This document shows, in pieces, positions 59,378 to 64,000 of a DNA stretch of 64,000 nt. The notes under the pieces are model-generated. The model searched no databases and had not been told where the DNA came from. It worked only from the letters and a program-made list of their open reading frames with translations. The position numbers were made by a program, and so were the translations under genes. This DNA is from Balanoglossus misakiensis (Eukaryota > Hemichordata). Position 1 is the first letter of the stretch; every line of letters starts with the position of its first letter. Location: assembly GCA_040954595.2 (NCBI GenBank), contig CM082594.2, forward strand, positions 5,084,001 to 5,148,000, written 5' to 3'.

Positions 59378-62300
59378 ATGGAGACCAATCAGTGCGAGAA
59401 CGGACATTCGTATTCTGCTCATTACTTCGACGAAATCGGGTATCTGGACGACAAAACCGTCACTGCGTTCAATGTCGGCGGGGCGGGAATTCCGGAGCTG
59501 AGAAAGGCCGCGGAGATTATGAAGACAGCGTCCAACGAAAGACTGGTGAGACGAAGTTTACAATGACTACATTTGGTGTTATGGTGTATCACTTGCAAAC
59601 TATTCAAATGTGTCCCTTCTTTGCTAATAGAAGTCTTGACCTATTTCTGCTTATTGATGGCTTTGGTGGCCGGGAAGTTCATCTCTCAGGACATGTGGCG
59701 GAAAACCTAGTGCTATATCCTTATATTGGGAACTTGTTCAAAATAAACTACAGTTTGATCAGAGAAACTGTATGCATTTTATATAACTTTAATACTCATG
59801 TTTTTATCAATGCAATCTGACGCGAGTGTCGACTAAAACTATAATGTTCTTCATGATCAAGTGATATGTCCTTATGTGAATTTTGACACTTCTATTTCGA
59901 ACCTGTCTTATCGTATTTTCTATTACAGACGTACGAGTCCAGCAACGAGGCCAGCCTAATGCAATACGGGTTCACCATGGGCGATTCCGACTTCCTCCAC
60001 AACCTGGCCGAGTTCCTGTCGCTCGAGTACGTGGAGCCCGTTCACAGGTAAGCTGAAATAAATAGCGCCGATGGCACTGAAGCTACTGATCTGTGCGCGG
60101 AATTTTACAACAAGCAGTATCTTCTTCCAGAAGATGTATAGCGCTATCATTGCTATGGTGACTTTGATGGGCAAATAAAACTATCGTCCATCCCCTATCT
60201 ATACAGTTTTAAGTTTTTTTTTTCTCAAAACCATTTTCCATTGATGCTGATATGGGTGTAGCTACAGACAGTAGTTCGACAGACAGACAGACAGACAGAC
60301 AGACCACCAACTTTCAATGACTGTGTCGCTGAAACTTTTTGCTCCACTTCTTCCGACCACTGCAGTAATGATTTAATCGCCACATCCGGCGCTTCGCATG
60401 GGATTAGTACTCTAGGGTGTCTGGCGCTGCAAAGGGGCGACTTCGTCTTCTTGGCAGACGTCACATTCTTCGCAGCCATAGATATACTCGAGAAGGACCT
60501 CGGCATGTCACTGGTTAAAGGTAAGTTCGGGTCTTCGTAGACAGTCGCGCCGGCACGGGGCCAGTTTGCGTGAGGCATATTTCCTACTCTACAGTCACGA
60601 TGGTTTTAATCGAACACTGCAAGACAGGTCGCGGACAGAAAGCAACCTTTCTCATCTTATTGAACTCGTCGGCACTGCACTCGAAGGTGTATGCGAACCA
60701 CTGTAAGCGCATATGATATCAAACCGACGTGAGAATGTAATAACAGGTTGCTATTTGCATTGCATTGTTTTTATTGTGTGAAATCCTTTTCTTTGGAACA
60801 GTGAGGCATTAATAAAAGTCCATTCACTTGCAGTTCCAATTGACGAAAACGGCATCGACGTGGACGCGCTGGACATCTTGCTCACTACCTATCGACCTCG
60901 TTCAAGGCGCCAAATATCGGAGGAGAAACCTTTCTGGGCAGCCGTGTATGTCATCCCGTGCTTCCAAAATCCGACAGGGAGAGTTCTCGGCGAAGGTTAG
61001 TATGTGTGTATGACGTCATCGAAGCTGGTGATACTGATAAGACACATTCATCGGGGGGGGGGGGAGATTCTCATAGAAACGAAACCATCTTACAGTATCA
61101 CCGCCAAAACTGTGTTTACTGGAACACCAAAGGTCCGATATTGAGAAAACTGCTGTGACTGTTGTTATGCAACACTTCAGTCGCTTATTTGAGAGTAAGT
61201 ACAGTCACACACCAGCATCACACTGCAACAAAGAATTCTTATATTTTCCGCACTGGGCCAATTATTGGAATTGTGATGACGCGTTCCATCTCCTGCTTTT
61301 GGGGGGATTGGCCAACACAGAACATGGAAAGTCGCTATGTAAATACTAAGTAAATACTGCCTATTTACCAAAACACGCAAAAACACTTTGACATCACATG
61401 TATCTCTCTGTCTTACAGAACGCAGCCGAAAGCTCATCGAAGTTGCCAGAAAGCACGATGTCTTGGTTATCAGCGACGATGTGTACAATCTACTCTCTTA
61501 CATGACACCGACAGATCGCGCCCTCAGCGATCGCGAGTTTGTCTGCCCGAAAAGACTGTTTGCTTACGACGACAAAAATGATTCCAACTACAAAGGAAAC
61601 GTTGTCTCTGTTTGCTCCTTCTCCAAGATTTTTGCGCCCGGTCTTCGACTTGGGTGGTACGAACTTCCGCCTCGAGTGCACAGCATTGTCAGAGATAGGT
61701 AATTAGTTTCAATGGACCATTTTGCGAATTCCACGAGAGGCTGTGAGTCTTGTAGTGGGTGGTGTGGTGTGGTGTGGTGTAGCGTATTGTGTCGCACCGA
61801 CTCGTCTCATATAAGAACATTTAGTTGTTTGCCAGAGAAAGGTATACCCTCATTCTTAATTTACATATGCTCATTTGTGGTAAAAATGACGAGTCTAAGT
61901 CACCGAATGGTCGTTGGTGGCATTTTATTTTACATGTGATCATCCCACGAAAACAATGACTGATTTCAATAGACCATTTTCCGAGCTCAACGAGACGTTA
62001 TGAGTCTTGTAGTGGGTGTTGCGTTGTGCTGTGATGTGGTGTGGTGTGGTGAGGTATGGTGTAGTGTGGTGTGGTGTGGTGTGGTGTCGCACCGACTCGT
62101 TTCATAACAGAAATTTAGCGTTGTTATTGGCCAGGGAAAGTGATACCTCCACGCTTAATTTGCATATGCCCATATGTGGTCAAAAGTGTGAGTCTAAGTC
62201 GTCGCATGGTCGTTGGTGGCAATTTTTTTTACACGTGATCACCCCACCCAAACAAGCGAAGGTATTGTGGTTATCAAAATGACAGGTATTGTCTCAGAGT

Positions 62301-63705
62301 TCTACAAAGAAAGCAAGTTTAATAGGAAACTACAGATAAACTTGAGTATGCGTTAATATACCGTTTTTTTTTTCTTTTGGTCATACGAAGTAGTTTTTGT
62401 CCATTATTATATTGTTTTTTTTCTCCCCTTTTTGCTCCTTCTTTTACAAAGTGGATTGTGCCAAAGCAGCGGGGGTTTCAACACGTATACATCGGGCATC
62501 GTGGCAACAGCGATTAACCGTGGACTTATAACCGACAATCTGAATGACTTACGGCGTCTGTACAAGGTAAGGCTGGCTAAATAATATGTGAATACATTTG
62601 CAATACAAAAAAAAAAGTTTATCGAAAGAAACGAAAATATCCAATGTATAAAGTTAGCGATTTGTGTTCCTTTAATCAGTTTAATATTGCGTGAACAATA
62701 ACCATTGAAATTGGGCGTACATGTACATGTACATGTCTCCTGATACACAAATTAGGCCTTTGAGGGTTTGGAATTGCCAGTGAACGATCTCGCTTATCAT
62801 CATGCCAAAATGTACTTGACATTACTCTTTCAGAAACGCATGGACAGACTCATTGAAACCTTGGAACAGGAGATACCTCCTCAAGTGACGTTCACAAAGC
62901 CGAAGGTTAGTGGTCAAAGAACCGTGGCACTAAAGAAACTGTTTAGATTCGGTCGCTGGGGGGCTCTCACGAACGAAACCGTGACCAAGTTCGAAAGGGG
63001 CCGTGTAAAATTCCAGGAGTCTACCGTACCAAAGTGATACCTCCCCCGCTGGTCGCGAGACCAGTGGTTTAGGAACCATCAGACGGGAAATCATGCTTGG
63101 ATCTGCCTGTGAAACGAGCAGGCGTTCATTATTATAGATGTAAATCCCTTATTTTTGTATAATCAGCATATTGGGCCCCAGTAACTTTTCACACTCGCAA
63201 ATTTTGTACCTCTCTGCCTCGTTTCTAGGGTGGCTACCACTTGTGGATTGAGTTGCCGAAGCAATACTCTTCGTCGGAGCTGCTAGAAATATGCCAAGAG
63301 AAATACAAAGTGGCGTTCGCGCTGGGACCGAAGTAAGTATACACAGACCGGTAACATCAATAACTAACAGAAAGTACACTGTGGAAAAGTGTCATTGTTG
63401 GAAATTTTTAAATTCAGGATTTCATGTTTTCCCTCCTGTCACATACAATTTTGTACGAGGACATTAGTGACAACCGGGTCCAGTAAATTCAGAACATGGG
63501 CCTATTGGCATACGTGAAATATAGTTGGCTATAACCTTTAACCTCCCTTCATTTCTGTTGTCTTGGCAGCTTTTCGCCAGACGGGCAATTCCAAAACTGT
63601 CTTCGCCTCTCCATTGCCTACGTAAACGAAGAAGACATCGTGAAAGGAGCGCAGAGACTATGCAGCGCCATCAAGCGTTTCCTCGTCCCTACCTACGAAG
63701 AGTAG
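59378..63705 (+). CDS. PLP-dependent aminotransferase, class I/II, LysN/aminoadipate type
   Basis: Exons: 59378-59545, 59929-60047, 60366-60520, 60834-60995, 61419-61698, 62452-62566, 62834-62905, 63229-63332, 63570-63705. Phases close; 436 residues, normal for fold-type I aminotransferases. Landmarks in order: FNVGGAGIPEL, QYGFTMGDSDFLHNLAEFL, LIATSGASHGI (cofactor phosphate loop), CFQNPTGRVL (NPTG), VLVISDDVYNLL (cofactor Asp and Tyr), SFSKIFAPGLRLGW (Schiff-base Lys and phosphate Arg), GGYHLWIELP, and CLRLSIAY (carboxylate-binding Arg). All key residues are intact, so it should be active. This arrangement resembles the 2-aminoadipate/aromatic aminotransferase (LysN, MocR-like) group; the amino donor cannot be read from sequence. 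Start ATG chosen at METNQ; the frame is open upstream but lacks homology. Confidence 0.93.
60278..60304. repeat. (GACA)n microsatellite
   Basis: About six GACA units in intron 2 of the aminotransferase gene, 60 bp before the exon 3 acceptor. Confidence 0.85.
61707..62254. repeat. Tandem duplication in aminotransferase intron 5
   Basis: Two direct copies (61707-61955 and 61964-62254). Each runs TTTCAAT(G/A)GACCATTTT..., TGAGTCTTGTAGTGGGTG, a (GTGGT)n microsatellite, GTCGCACCGACTCGT, and GGTCGTTGGTGGCA...GTGATCA. They differ at many sites and in microsatellite length, so the duplication is old. Confidence 0.85.
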
Positions 63706-63970
63706 TTTAGGTTTCTGGAGGGAAATACTACTGCAGAATCAGTTCCTATGGAATTATTCAAAATTAATGCAAAGTTTACCTTTTTTATCGTGTATTATTA
63801 CGTTATTTCTGAAATATTGTCATTCGATATGCGGATGTTGTGTACAGAATGCTCAGCTGGCATGATATTTTTTTTTGTTATAAGGAAAATACCGACCATG
63901 ATAGGAACATGAACCATATGGGATATTTTAAAAAGTGGGGGTTCTACTTTGATTGGTAAATTGAAAACGC

Positions 63971-63976
63971 AATAAA
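63971..63976 (+). other. Aminotransferase polyadenylation signal
   Basis: AATAAA 266 nt after the stop codon, followed by A-rich sequence at the window end. Confidence 0.6.
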
Positions 63977-64000
63977 ATATTTAAAAAAAAATGGCAAAGA

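Noticed and set aside
1-64000. tRNA or other structured RNA genes
   Set aside because: Looked for A/B-box motifs by eye; the few GGTTCGA-like strings fall inside coding exons and do not fold as tRNA. A tRNAscan/Infernal run would settle it.

Overview
This is an animal (metazoan) nuclear genomic window. It is AT-rich between genes, its genes are split into many short exons with GT-AG introns, and its introns hold microsatellites and MITE-like repeats. The proteins resemble their vertebrate counterparts closely, and TMED7 and CDO1 sit side by side in the order and orientation I recall for human chromosome 5q. I therefore infer an invertebrate bilaterian, plausibly a deuterostome such as a hemichordate or lancelet. 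The species cannot be fixed from this sequence alone. All exon models were built by hand from splice signals, reading phase and family knowledge, with no alignment or transcript data.

Layout, left to right: (1) 1-3371, minus: the 5' half of an MBD5/6-type methyl-CpG-binding-domain protein that runs off the left edge. (2) 9819-15438, plus: AARSD1, an alanyl-tRNA trans-editing protein, 12 exons including an 18-nt microexon. (3) 16238-20669, minus: SLC49A4 (DIRC2), a lysosomal major-facilitator transporter, 11 exons. (4) 21945-23193, plus: ASB1, an ankyrin/SOCS-box ubiquitin-ligase adaptor, head to head with SLC49A4. (5) 26286-31860, plus: a sodium-coupled SLC5A6/8/12-type transporter, 13 exons. 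(6) 32878-39039, minus: an ADAM10-like sheddase, 15 exons, with one AT-AC (U12-type) intron and an unexpected CUE-like domain in its cytoplasmic tail. (7) 42000-44350, minus: TMED7-type p24 cargo receptor. (8) 48134-53792, minus: cysteine dioxygenase CDO1 with two homologous alternative first exons. (9) 59378-63705, plus: a PLP-dependent class I/II aminotransferase of the 2-aminoadipate-aminotransferase (LysN) type.

These are ordinary single-copy housekeeping or cell-biological genes, not an operon or defence island. They share no single pathway, although several act in membrane traffic and protein turnover (ADAM10-like, TMED7, SLC49A4, ASB1) and two in amino-acid catabolism (CDO1, aminotransferase). 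The most interesting signals are the CUE-like module on the ADAM10-like tail, the AT-AC intron in the same gene, the duplicated CDO1 first exon, the AARSD1 microexon, and a perfect-ended MITE about 30 bp upstream of the SLC5 start exon. The long gaps (3.4-9.8, 23.2-26.0, 39.6-42.0, 44.4-48.1, 53.8-59.4 kb) hold no gene I can support.
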